A DNA stretch of 64,000 bases. Source: Rhipidocladum racemiflorum (taxonomy: Eukaryota; Streptophyta; Magnoliopsida; Poales; Poaceae). The stretch covers positions 13,377,914 to 13,441,913 of the forward strand of contig CM070588.1 in the NCBI GenBank assembly GCA_036346355.1, given 5' to 3'. The position numbers and the translations under genes are program-made. The notes under the pieces were generated by a model. It was not told where the DNA came from, searched no databases, and was given only the letters and a program-made list of their open reading frames with translations. Positions 12,606 to 24,778 of the stretch are shown here, piece after piece (position 1 is the first letter of the stretch; the number at the start of each line of letters is the position of its first letter).

Positions 12606-13465
12606 GCTTCTCACACAAGGAAGGAGAACATATGGCTAGTGGATTCTGGATGCTCACGCCACATGTTCAATGATAAGTTTTGGTTCTCCTTCACTCGTGC
12701 ATCTCGTGCTGAAAGTGTTACTTTTGGAGATGCTTCTTCCACTTCTGTTGTGGCAAAAGGTATAGTGAGGATACTGGTGCTTATGTTCAGAGGGAGAGTA
12801 CCTTTGTTCATAAAGATAACGATGATGATGATGTTGAGAATGAGAAAGGCCGGATATACAATTTGTTATGTGCTCGTTTTCAAGCTTCCCCACGTGCCTC
12901 TCATCGACAAGCGGTAAAACGAATTCTTCGCTATTTACAATCCACTTTAGAGTTTGGCTTATGGTACTCTTCATCATCTTGTTTATCACTTAGAGCCTAC
13001 TCTGATGCTGATTTTGCGGGGTGTAGAATTAATAGGAAAAGTACCTATGGAACATGTCATTTTATTGGTACATCTTTAGTTGATTGGTCATTTAGAAAAT
13101 ATGTTTCTGTTGCTCTCTCAACTGCTGAATCTGAATTTGTTGTTGCTGCTGCATGTTGTGCACAAGTTCCTTGGATGATTTCAACTTTAAAGGATTTTGG
13201 ATTATATTTAGATAGTGTTCCACTTTTCTGTGATAACACTAGTGCTATCAATATTGCTAAAAATCCAGTGCAACATTCTCGAACAAAGCATATTGACATT
13301 CGCTATCATTTTCTTCGAGATCATGTACAAAAGGGAGATGTTGTGTTGGATTTTGTTGATTCTGAGTTACAACTTGCTGATATTTTCACAAAACCACTTG
13401 ATGCTTCTCGATTTGCTTTTCTAAGAGGAGAGTTGGGAGTTGTGCATCCCATGAGTCTGTTTTGA
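12606..13465 (+). pseudogene. Copia 1 protease joined to RNase H (integrase and RT deleted)
   Basis: After the in-frame TAG the frame continues through ENIWLVDSG (protease Asp at 12642) to about 12775. Next is an acidic linker of uncertain origin (12776-12862, possibly the linker between integrase and RT). From about 12863 the frame enters the end of RT and RNase H (LCARFQASP, AYSDADFAGC, then ADIFTKPLD), ending VVHPMSLF and TGA at 13463-13465. In SIRE-type elements roughly 2.5 kb of integrase and RT normally separate these parts, so this is an internal deletion derivative. A purine tract (GAGGGGGAG) follows at about 13464-13472. Confidence 0.88.
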
Positions 13466-13481
13466 GGGGGAGTTTCCTTGC

Positions 13482-13486
13482 CAAGT
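13482..13486 (+). other. Left target-site duplication CAAGT of LARD-A copy 2
   Basis: CAAGT directly precedes the LTR end at 13487. The identical CAAGT follows the other end at 24581-24585. Confidence 0.95.
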
Positions 13487-15991
13487 TGTAACACCCCGGC
13501 ATTTAATATGCCTGAATGCTACCAAACATAAGCTAAACAACATCTAAATACCACATTTAACATAAAATTCCAGCAAAGGTGCATAGGCTAAAAACCGAGA
13601 TTTCGGCAGCACCTCCTTTGTTTTAACATAAATTTAAGGAGCAACAACAATATAGCATTATAAGGCAATATGAGATAATCTAAAACAGCAATAAATAGAG
13701 TCTTAGCGACAATATAAGACTATCATCAAGCACTCAAAGTCTCCAAGTGTCAAACGAACAATAAAACTCTCATAAACCAAGTTAAGCCTTAAATCAATGA
13801 TCATTACACGCAATTTATTATAAAACTAATGGAATGACTTGTGGAATCAAAATAAGTGAAGCTACGTGTAGGTGTGTGACTATTCCCCTTTCCCGCATGC
13901 CGTTCTCATGGTACCTAAAACAACAAGAAAACACAAGCGTGAGTTCGAAACTTAGCAAGCATATTGTAATGGACAACAAGAACAATATCATGGCACCCAT
14001 CATGTATATCATCTCATTCATGAACACTTAACAGTATCATCATCATTATGTATGCAATGTAATGCAATGCTCATGTCTCCTTGGAAACTCATACCGGTAT
14101 GGTTGAGTACACACCCGTCGGTGTGCACCCTCTCCCCCCTTCCATCCCTAAGATGGAGGGTGCCTACTCCTCGCTTCCGTTCACCACGGTGAATGGAATC
14201 ACGAGGTAGGACTTACTCATTGGCTTTCTGGATTAGTCATAACTTTCTCACCGACCTTCCCGGACTAGTTATGACTTTCTCACCGCCCGAGCCATGTAAC
14301 ATGTCATGTATGCAAATATGCCATCATCATCATCTCTACTATTATAAAACAGCAGTTGGTGGCAGTGGTGAGTTCTACCCACGTCATTAATTGCCCTGCT
14401 TAATTGTCCTACGCAAAAAACGAAGCGTTGCTTTAATTAGCCAGCTTTCGCAAGAAACGAAGCGTTAAAGATAGATGTTTGATCTTGTGAAATAATTTTT
14501 TTATTTTTTAATCTTTATTTTTCGTTATCAATTTTGTTTTTCGTAGCAATGCACGGGCATGTAACTAGTAAACTTGTATATTTAACACATGGCATCATAG
14601 CATACTCATCATATCATAGGAAAACATTAAAGCATGGCAATTGATCATATCATGAAATCCATCTTTCATCTAGTCTCAACAAGCAACATAACATTCGTTA
14701 TTCATTACAACACACTTGCCTCAACCACGGGCAACGGAAAGGCGGGAAGTAGAAGGCACTCCCGGGGTCGCACCACCTGCACACAGGTATCACACACTCA
14801 CAATCATGCCCACAAAACAGTACGCAAACCCCCATCTAACCCGACATTGCCAACTACTCGCAAAACCTAAAAACAGAGGTTCTGTCCCGACAGGACAGCA
14901 GCCTTGCAAAAAGCATAACTTGAGTTCTGGGACTCCGAATCAATTAAACGAGTACATCCTCGCGTAGCTTAGGAAATTTCCCAACTTTCTCTAGGTATAA
15001 GGAAAGACTGATTCGGAATCTAAACTCGTCTAATCTACAGATTACCGAGATCTGTTCCAATCGCGTCACAGATTTTAATACGCTCGGTAAAACAGTCATA
15101 ACTTTCAAACGGCTGTGCGGAATTTAACGTTATTTATATGCATGGAAAGATAATAAAATTATATACAACTTCTTAAAAGTCCGTACAGTCAGAATCGAAA
15201 TCTAAATTGGCGAAAACAGGAACCCTAGGTCGACTGCTCATGCTGTCCCAAAACAGAAACGTGGCAACGTCTAGATCTAACCCGAATTACTCCAATCCAG
15301 CACCACCAATTGATCTAAAAACTTGATAATCACCCTAAGAACAGTACCTAGATCAATTCCAAGGATCCCCATGATTATACCTTTGCCCGGCGAATGAAAA
15401 CTCCAATCGATCTCCTCGCTCCTCGCTCCTCGCTCCTCGGATGGATCCATGAGGATGCAGGGGTGGGGAGGCCACCCTAGGGCAGCAAGGGGGTGGAGGA
15501 GAGGTGGTGTGCAATAGGGAGCAATGGGGAGCAATGGGGGAGGTGGAGGCGCAAGGAAGGGAGAGGGGAAGGTGGGGGTGGCGGCTAGGGCTTGGAGGGA
15601 GAGGTGGGGGCGCCCAATGGCAGGGGGAGCACGCCCAAAAGGCTGGTGGGGAGCCCTTTTACCAGCCCCCACACCCAATCCTAGTCCGTTACGGAGACCT
15701 ACTCCATCCCACCAAAGCCCACCAAGGCCCAAACTCCCCAGGAAGGCCTAAAACCCCGGAAACGACCCGGAAACGCCCCGGAAAAGCTATTAACCTCCAT
15801 ATCCTATAGTTTTAACCTTAATTCCACATCTCATAATGTTATTAACCTTATCATGCACGTTAAATAAGGTTACGACACTCCGTGGTGTCACAACGCTTCA
15901 AAAGGCCCAAAAACGCGAGTAAACCTCAAGTCGAAAGGTTTTATTCTCTAATTTCACCATCTATAACGTCACACCAAACCGTAGTGTCACA
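13487..15991 (-). repeat. 3' LTR of LARD-A copy 2 (contains a Helitron)
   Basis: About 2.5 kb, ending GTGTCACA next to the purine tract. It is longer than its partner LTR mainly because of a 236-bp Helitron at 14333-14568. The 7-bp repeat has 3 units near 15412-15440. Confidence 0.92.
14333..14568 (+). mobile_element. Short non-autonomous Helitron
   Basis: The left LTR has 236 extra bases compared with the right LTR at 23172. The insert starts TCTCTACTATTATAAA and ends ...GCACGGGCATGTAACTAG. It sits exactly between A and T of the uninterrupted site (CATCA/TAAAC) with no target duplication. TC at the 5' end, CTRR at the 3' end and A/T flanks are the hallmarks of Helitrons. It encodes nothing and depends on a rolling-circle helicase from elsewhere. 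Presence in only one LTR dates it after the LARD insertion. Confidence 0.9.
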
Positions 15992-16026
15992 TTCTTCCCC
16001 CCTTCAACACGATTCGACCTCGAATC
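15992..16026 (-). other. Polypurine tract and palindrome of LARD-A copy 2
   Basis: On the minus strand GTTGAAGGGGGGAAGAA abuts the 3' LTR. Just inside it lies the palindrome GATTCGAGGTCGAATC (16011-16026). The same arrangement occurs in copy 3 (37157-37191), LARD-B (48256-48289) and the coding gypsy element (54478-54512). Confidence 0.9.
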
Positions 16027-16164
16027 CGAAGGACGCCAAAAACAACAACAAAGTCCCCAAGGGACAAAAGGCTTCTCTGCAGCACAAAACATTCGCACAA
16101 CGACTAGAACCGGAAACAAACGACAAACGAGTTCCCAAAACCAACACTTAAAGAAAAAGTGTTG

Positions 16165-18356
16165 TGTGACACCTCGGAGTGTCGTATCCTTAATTTTTGA
16201 ACATGATAAGGTTAAATACAGTATGAGATGTGGAAATAAGGTTAAGATCATAAGGATCGGGGGTTAATAACGTTTAGGGCACGTTTCGGGCCGTTTTTAG
16301 GGTTTTGGGCCTTCCCGAGGAGTTTTGGGCCTTGAGTAGGCTTTGTGGGATAGATAGAGACTCGTGAGACTAGGATTGGGATGAGGCTGTTAAAAGGCTC
16401 CCCCAGCCCCTTGCCCATGCTGCTGTTGTTGCGCCCGCCTCCCCCTCTTGCGCCCCTCTCCTCCTCCACACCCCTAAGCCTAGCCCCAAAACGTGCGCAC
16501 CCCTCCTTTCCTCCACCTCCACACCACCTCCCCTCCACCCCTTGCTGCCTAGGGTGGCCTCCCCACCCTGCACCTTGTGGAGTCATCCCGTGGAGCGAGC
16601 GAGGCGAGGAAGCGAGGAGCGAGGCTTGATAGCGTGGAGGCGAGGAGAGCGATTCGCGAGGAGATTCATTGGAGTTTTGTGCATCGGGCAAGGTATGATC
16701 TTGGGGATCATGGGGATGATCTAGGTACTGTTATTAGGGTGTTTATCAAGTTTTAGATCAATTGGAAGGCGCTGGTTTGAAGTAATTTAGGTTAGATCTA
16801 AACTTGTCCACGTTTCTGTTTTCGGGCAGATTGAGCAGTCGAACTAGGGTTCGAGTTTCCGTCGATTTAGAATCCGAATCAGACCGTACGGACTTCTAGG
16901 AAGTTGTAGATAATTTAATTATCTTTCCGTGGACGTAAAGCACGTTAATTTCCGATCAGCCGTTTGAAAGTTATGGCTGTTTTACCGAGCGCCTAAAAAT
17001 CTGTGACGTAACTGGAACAGATTGTGGTAATCTGTAGATTAAACAATTTTAGAGTCCGAATCAGTCTTTCCCTATAACTAGAAAAAGTTGGGAAATTTCC
17101 TAAGCTTCGCTGACGGTGTACTTTCGTTTATTCGATTTGGAGTCCCAGAACTCAAGTTATGCCTTTTTGCAAGGCTGCTGTCCACGGGACAGAACCTCTG
17201 TTTTTAGGTTTTGCAGTAGTTGGCAATGTTGGGTTAGATGGGGCGTGTGTACTGTTTTGAGGTTATGATTGTGAGTGTGTGATGCCTATGTGCAGGTGGT
17301 GTGACCCGAGTTCCCTCTTCTTCCCGCCAATCCGTTGCACGTGGTTGAGGCAAGTGTGTTGTGATGGATAGCAAGTTGTAGGTTGCATGTTGAAATTAGA
17401 TGGAATTTCCTACATGATATATGTCCACTTGCCATGTTTTAATGATTGATATGATATGATGAGCATGTTTAACATATTATGATGCCATGTGTTAATATGT
17501 GAATTGAATATGATATTTGGCATGGTTGCATGCATGTCATGAGATAGAGGCGAGGCGGTGAAAGTCATAGCTAGTCCGGCAAGGTCGGTGAAGAAAGTTA
17601 TGACTAGTCCGGGCAGCCATTGAGTAAGTCCTATGTCGTGATTCCATCCACGTGGTGTTTGGAAGTGAGTAGGCACCCTCCATCTTCGGGATGGAAGGGG
17701 GAAAGGGTGCACACCGACGGGTGTGTACTTCCCCATCTGGGTATGAGGTTCGAAGGTCAGGAGCAATGCATTACATCGCATACAAATTGATGATGATATT
17801 GATAAGTATTCATGAATGAGATGTTATACATGATGAAAGAGGTTATTGACTTGTTGTTATGCTTGTTGTCCATTGCAGTATGCTTGCTGAGTTTTCGAAC
17901 TCACCCTTGTGTTTTCTTGTTGTTTTAGGTACCATGAGAACGGCATGCGGGAAAGGGGAATAGTCACACTCTCACACGTTGCTTCACCTTAATGTTTCCC
18001 CAAGTCAATTCATTTAGTTGGATAATAAATTGCGTGTGATGGCCTTTAAATTAAGTCTTAGCTTGGTTGATGAGAGTTCTATTGTTTGTTTGACACTTGG
18101 AACTTTAAGAGCTTGATGTTAGCCTTTTATTGTCGTTAAGACTCTATTTATTGCTGTTTTAGATGTTTCTCTTATTGTCATATAATGCCATATTATTGCT
18201 GCTCCTTAAATTCATGATAAAACAAAGGAGAGTCTTGAGAAATCTCGGTTTTTAGCCTATGCACCTTTGCTGGAATTTTATGTTAAATATGGTATTTAGT
18301 TGTTGTTTAGCTTATGTTTGGTAGCATTCGGGCATATTGAATGCCGGGGTGCTACA
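16165..18356 (+). mobile_element. Solo LTR 1 (partner-type), TSD TGTTG
   Basis: A 2192-bp LTR from TGTGACACCTCGG to ...GGGTGCTACA, flanked by TGTTG at 16160-16164 and 18357-18361. The flanking LARD sequence rejoins perfectly when it and one TGTTG are removed, as copy 1 shows near position 65. With no internal domain and a matching duplication, it is a solo LTR left by LTR-LTR recombination. It starts at the terminus used by the coding gypsy element, without the ~100-bp LARD-A extension. Confidence 0.95.
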
Positions 18357-21300
18357 TGTTGATCTAGCTCAACTAAGGGCAACCGCTCACAGTTCGACTT
18401 TCAATTCAAATCCCAAACAGAATCTGCGTTTCAACCTCGAAGGGCTTCAACAACCCAAAACGCTCGAATCCTCACGACAAACACCTCACACTTCTATCAC
18501 AACCTACCTGACTACACACTGCAATAAACTCAACATGACATAATCAAAGAAAGTCACAATTCCTTTAACGACCTCTCTTCATTCCCGAAAGTTTCCATCG
18601 AGGGGAATAACTCATTAAGGCACACTAGCCCTTCCGATACACGATCATACTAACATTTTATTCCATCCTTTCCCAGGCAAGACTCAAACCCAAAAACAAC
18701 TAGTGAAGACAACTGCTCACGGCAGGGCAATTATCACTGATCTACCGTCAACTTCACTTCCACCCATCGCTACTCTTAGTAAAGGTTAAACCCATACATC
18801 ATCAACCTCCATCACAAACCACCCTTATACCACTAAGGTTAGACACCTAGCCCAAGCTAGGATCGAAAACCTTACCAAACCACAATTGGTTCCTTTCTTA
18901 AGAGGGTCTCGCCCTCCCACAAAAACACTTAGCTATCAAGCCCAAGTGTACACACAACAACTCAAACCCAAAGCGTTAACAACCATTTTGGAAAGAATTC
19001 GGCAACATCCAAGCCAAAACACAAAGGAAGCATAAATCCCCTACATCACAACCAACATACCAGAAATTGTTCATTGCTTCTTTTCATACTAGAAAGCAAG
19101 GGAAATCTCGTTTCATGACATAAATGCACACTCTTGAGAGCACTCCGGATTAGTCATATCTCCATATATGACTTTCTCACCGACAGCTCAACGACTCTTT
19201 TATCATTTAACATGTAAAAGCGATGTCATGTTTACTTTTCACCATTCCCTCATCATGTAACCACACTACCGAATAGTCATTCACATGATGACTTCGCCTC
19301 AGATCATATGAATAAATCTCGAATAACATCGAGAGTTGTGCTAATTCATATAAACTATGACGGCAACATCGTTAATCAACAAAACACCACATCGTGTGAA
19401 AACCCATCTTCGATTTAACACTAGCTTTGCAACACCTCGCAAAATCAAACTCAACCCTTTGGAACAGAACATCGACTCCAAAATCAAACATCTGCGGACA
19501 CAAGCGCCATAAATTTTTATCAAAAGAGAGGGAAACTCAATCCAAAAAGAAAACTCTTCACTAACCAAATTCACTTATGAAACGTTCATAAAAAATCCAG
19601 ACTTGTAAAACACCCGCACACCAGACCCATTTTCCAAATGACTCCAACTCTAGTCAAATAGAGTTACACATCAAGGGCTTAACTCAAAAGTTTCCAACAC
19701 AACACTTTATGACCATCTGCTTCCTTTTAAAAATTAATTCCAAAGATAAATCAGTGCGAACGCGAAAGGGCGCGATCCACTCAAAAACTTTTGGATGTAA
19801 ACTCAAACTCACAACACGAACTAAACAAATTCGCCAAAACCAAAGGTCGACACCAACCACTACGAGTTTTGGGGAAACTCTGAAACTCAACATAAGGAAC
19901 ACCTCAACCGAAAGCATTCAACCAAGATGGCAAACAACCAAACCAGTTTCAAAGGTTTTTAGACAACATCTCAGCATGAAAGGAACCATCTCTAGTACTC
20001 CACTACGCTTTCCATTAAAGACTTCAATAATCACAATTTACTATCTGAGAAGCCCCAACACAATTCAACCGAAAGTTTCACAAGAAATTCTTCCTCTAGT
20101 TACCATTCCCAACATTTTTTAATAAGGGTTTATGATGCTTATCAAAAAGGCACCCAACCAAGACTATAATGACATGATCCCCACGGCTCACCGAATCATA
20201 ATACATCTTATTCTAAATTTGAAACATAGTACTTGACAAATCTTTCAGCAAGATCAACATATAAATTTCATACCACCTATATATTCACGTCTCGACAACC
20301 GAACCTTATTCAGCTTAAACAACGACTTCAACATGTAAATATTATCTCTACAAGACAAAGTTCATAACTAGGATTCCAAGGCATACATTCATTAAGGATG
20401 AAATTGTACATCATGTTAATTATCCAAAGCTCACTCCATCGCAACATGTTAAAATTTTCCTCTATTTTAACCATGGTTTTCCAACGAATAATCTAAAGCA
20501 GCTACCACAACTACTTAGTCATCAATAACAACAAATGGGTATAATCATCAACCAACAACATTACTTTTAGCTACCCTATACATAGGTGATAAACAAAATT
20601 ACCACCACACAACATACCCCACTATTTAAAATAAACTGAATACTAGCATTAACACTACCATTAACAACATCATTAACAATAAGTCTTATGTCTTCTCCAT
20701 TGATATCAATACTAGCATTGTAGCGACACAACTGCATACTTCCAAAGATACTAGTAGTTTGCAACAACATAAATAGCAACTCTAATCAACATCCAAATTA
20801 AAGTCACTAGTCAACACGATTAAATTTCTCTATTAATCCATTAGATTAGAACATCTTTAACAACCAAAGAAAGTTTCTTTTACAATAACAAGTCTACATC
20901 ATCTTAATGTTTTAACTATGCATCAAAGTTTAAACTTTTAACATTAACAAGGATCATAAGCACTTTTAAAGCAAGGCAACAGATTCTAAGCATGTACATT
21001 AACACATTTAATCATTCTCGCTAAGAGTAAACTGCAACACTAGTAGTCTATTTATTCTCAAGCTAGAGATATTAATCACATTGAAGTGATTCAACTCAAA
21101 ATTTTAACTTAGCAACACATCAATCCATAAACCACATTGTTACCTTATACATAACATGCTAAACAGCAATTCTTACTAGGGACAAACGATTTTTGTCAAA
21201 AGACTACTTACTTTGTTTACAACATTTTAGTTTTAAAACTCACCCCAAATTCATAAGGAAACTTGACTCTCAAAATTGCAATGAGACAAACCCAAACTTG

Positions 21301-22314
21301 GTCATGTAAAGGAATTCTCCAAAACACTTTTCAATCTCCAAGACTCCCACTGGAGGGAACCAACCGATCAAATAAACCTTTGCAAATAAAACCTTAGCAC
21401 CAAACCCCAATCTTTCACGAAACAAGAAGGGTTTTTCAAAGATGATTTCTTAAACCAGTAAAATAACGAAATCAAACACCACGTACTACTACAAAGCCAC
21501 GTAACTTCAGCCCCAGCGGCCAGTGCGGCACAACTCCGCAATAACTCCTTTAACCTCAGAGAAAGACAAACACAGGGATAAATTGAATGCTTGTTCCCCA
21601 TAATGCAATCAACATGCATCAAAACTGGAAAGGCGCCCAAAAGAAGCGCAACACTAGTCTCCTCTTCTTCATCTTCAACCAAGGAAGAGAAAACCACACA
21701 CCGCATACGGAACGATCCGCGAAAACCCAACACTTTTCATTTGATTCAAATCTACTAAAGCCAAGAAAAGCAAAGAACACCGACCGTCAGAACGGCAAAG
21801 AACATACGAAGGAAACCACCATTAACTCTTCTATTTGACTCCAGTCAACTACCCGATCAACGACAGAAAGGATAAGCACTCTTCTCCTACAGGGGTCAAT
21901 AGTTCTTCGGTGGTGGCGCTAACCGGCCACACCGTCAAACCTCACCCTTACTATGAAATAAGAGAGGTGGCCGAAACCCTTCGGCACCAAAACCCCACTT
22001 TTACCACCACAACAGGAATAATTTAATCATTTATCTCATAGACATAGCAACGTACTATATCAAATATAGCATTTAGCAACAAGGCTTAAGTACAACATTT
22101 AAGCGTAAACAACGATACCCATACCCTTCCTACTGTGCATCCATGTGTGTCAGATTTTAGATTAGTTATACCACTTTTGCAAGTTTTAATGTTGCTATCC
22201 TATGACAAAATTTTAGTAAAAACCTAAGCCATGTTTGTAAGTTATTCCACATCACATTTTAGTTGTACCCTATAGCATGACACTAAAAATACACATTCCA
22301 AGGACCTACAGCCC

Positions 22315-22326
22315 GCTCTGATATCA
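22315..22326 (-). other. Primer binding site of LARD-A copy 2
   Basis: Minus strand TGATATCAGAGC, one base different from the tRNA-Met-type site TGGTATCAGAGC. Two bases separate it from the LTR at 22329. Confidence 0.85.
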
Positions 22327-22328
22327 AC

Positions 22329-24580
22329 TGTAACACCCCGGCAATTAATATGCCTAAATGCTACCAAACATAAGCTAAACAACATCTAAATACCACATTT
22401 AACATAAAATTCCAGCAAAGGTGCATAGGCTAAAAACCGAGATTTCGGCAGCACCTCCTTTGTTTTAACATAAATTTAAGGAGTAACAACAATATAGCAT
22501 TATAAGGCAATATGAGATAATCTAAAACAGCAATAAATAGAGTCTTAGCGACAATATAAGACTATCATCAAGCACTCAAAGTCTCCAAGTGTCAAACGAA
22601 CAATAAAACTCTCATAAACCAAGCTAAGCCTTAAATCAATGATCATCACACGCAATTTATTATAAAACTAATGGAATGACTTGTGGAATCAAAATAAGTG
22701 AAGCTATGTGTAGGTGTGTGACTATTCCCCTTTCCCGCATGCCGTTCTCATGGTACCTAAAACAACAAGAAAACACAAGCGTGAGTTCGAAACTCAGCAA
22801 GCATATTGTAATGGACAACAAGAACAATATCATGGCACCCATCATGTATATCATCTCATTCATGAACACTTAACAGTATCATCATCATTATGTATGCAAT
22901 GTAATGCAATGCTCATGTCTCCTTGGAAACTCATACCGGTATGGTTAAGTACACACCCGTCGGTGTGCACCCTCTCCCCCCTTCCATCCCGAAGATGGAG
23001 GGTGCCTACTCCTCGCTTCCGTTCACCATGGTGAATAGAATCACGAGGTAGGACTTACTCATTGGCTTTCCGGATTAGTCATAACTTTCTCACCGACCTT
23101 CCCGGACTAGTTATGACTTTCTCACCGCTCGAGCCATGTAACATGTCATGTATGCAAATATGCCATCATCATCATAAACTTGTATATTTAACACATGGCA
23201 TCATAGCATACTCATCATATCATAGGAAAACATTAAAGCATGGCAATTGATCATATCATGAAATCCATCTTTCATCTAGTCTCAACAAGCAACATAACAT
23301 TCATTATTCATTACAACACACTTGCCTCAACCACGGGCAACGGAAAGGCGGGAAGTAGAAGGCACTCCCGGGGTCGCACCACCTGCACACAGGTATCACA
23401 CACTCACAATCATGCCCACAAAACAGTACGCAAACCCCCATCTAACCCGACATTGCCAACTACTCGCAAAACCTAAAAACAGAGGTTCTGTCCCGACAGG
23501 ACAGCAGCCTTGCAAAAGGCATAATTTGAGTTCTGGGACTCCGAATCAATTAAACGAGTACATCCTCACGTAGCTTAGGAAATTTCCCAACTTTCTCTAG
23601 GTATAAGGAAAGACTGATTCGGACTCTAAAGTCGTCTAATCTACAGATTACCGAGATCTGTTCCAATCGCATCACAGATTTTAATACGCTCGGTAAAACA
23701 GTCATAACTTTCAAACGGCTAGGCGGAATTTAACGTTGTTTATATGCACGGAAAGATAATAAAATTATTTACAACTTCTTAAAAGTCCATACAGTCAGAA
23801 TCGAAATCTAAATTGGCGAAAACAGGAACCCTAGGTCGACTGCTCATGCTGTCCCAAAACAGAAACATGGCAACGTCTAGATCTAACCCAAATTACTCCA
23901 ATCCAGCACCACCAATTGATCTAAAAACTTGATAATCACCCTAAGAACAGTACCTAGATCAATTCCAAGGATCCCCATGATCATACCTTTGCCCGACGAA
24001 CGAAAACTCCAATCGATCTCCTCGCTCCTCGCTCCTCGGATGGATCCATGAGGATGCAGGGGTGGGGAGGCCACCCTAGGGCAGCAAGGGGGTGGAGGAG
24101 AGGTGGTGTGCAATAGGGAGCAATGGGGAGCAATGGGGGAGGTGGAGGCGCAAGGAAGGGAGAGGGGAAGGTGGGGGTGGCGGCTAGGGCTTGGAGGGAG
24201 AGGTGGGGGCGCCCAAGGGCAGGGGGAGCACGCCCAAAAGGCTGGTGGGGAGCCCTTTTACCAGCACCCACACCCAATCCTAGTCCGTTACGGAGACCTA
24301 CTCCATCCCACCAAAGCCCACCAAGGCCCAAACTCCCCCGGGAAGGCCCAAAACCCCGGAAACGGCCCGGAAAAGCTATTAACCTCCATATCCTATAGTT
24401 TTAACCTTAATTCCACATCTCATAATGTTATTAACCTTATCATGCACGTTAAATAAGGTTACGACACTCCGTGGTGTCACAACGCTTCAAAAGGCCCAAA
24501 AACGCGAGTAAACCTCAAGCCGAAAGGTTTTATTCTCTAATTTCACCTTCTATAACGTCACACCAAACCGTAGTGTCACA
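22329..24580 (-). repeat. 5' LTR of LARD-A copy 2
   Basis: About 2.25 kb, without the Helitron. On the minus strand it begins TGTGACACTACGG at 24580. A second start-like sequence, TGTGACACCACGGAGTG, lies 99 bp further in (ending at 24481 on the plus strand), where the LTRs of the coding partner begin. The 7-bp repeat has 2 units near 24019-24038. Confidence 0.93.
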
Positions 24581-24778
24581 CAAGTCTTTTAGTTGATGAG
24601 CTTACTTTATCATATTTCTTTATATATTATGTAATTGAGCTGATATATGACAATCTAAATTGCTTTACTTGAACTAAAAGTGACATTGCGGATTTCCTCG
24701 GTTAGATTGTCTATAGCTAAATACTCTGTGATATCTTGCTCCTACAGGCCTGATATTTAATCTTCTTGACAAAATTGG
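24581..24778 (+). mobile_element. Copia 1 remnant between insertions
   Basis: The CAAGT duplication, then the continuation of the 3' untranslated region of copia 1 after RNase H. AT-rich with no gene. It continues at 27243 after the next solo LTR. Confidence 0.75.

Larger units (their letters stand above)
15992..22328 (-). mobile_element. LARD-A copy 2 internal domain
   Basis: Non-coding internal region, interrupted by the solo LTR at 16165-18356. Left of the break it runs 15992-16164 and right of it 18357-22328. It aligns along its length with copy 1 (1-3866). Reading frames such as those near 19709-20122 or 21368-21733 are not preserved between copies and match no family I recognise. The PBS-proximal block 21830-21955 is visibly better conserved than its surroundings. 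Confidence 0.88.
13487..24580 (-). mobile_element. LARD-A copy 2, complete element
   Basis: Full-length non-autonomous LTR retrotransposon, minus orientation, with a perfect 5-bp target duplication (CAAGT). Order on the plus strand: 3' LTR 13487-15991, purine tract from 15992, internal domain to 22328, primer site 22315-22326, 5' LTR 22329-24580. Without the later solo LTR and its duplication, the internal domain is about 4.14 kb and holds no gag or pol motif on either strand. The LTRs differ by roughly 1-2% in stretches I compared by eye, apart from a Helitron in one. It inserted into the 3' region of copia 1. Confidence 0.93.

Noticed and set aside
15277..15809. Long overlapping frames on both strands in the GC-rich LTR block (also 5688-5985, 24103-24456, 43028-43420, 36419-36912)
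   Set aside because: They come from pyrimidine/purine-biased LTR sequence, overlap on both strands, and encode Pro/Gly/Arg-rich peptides that shift frame between LTR copies.
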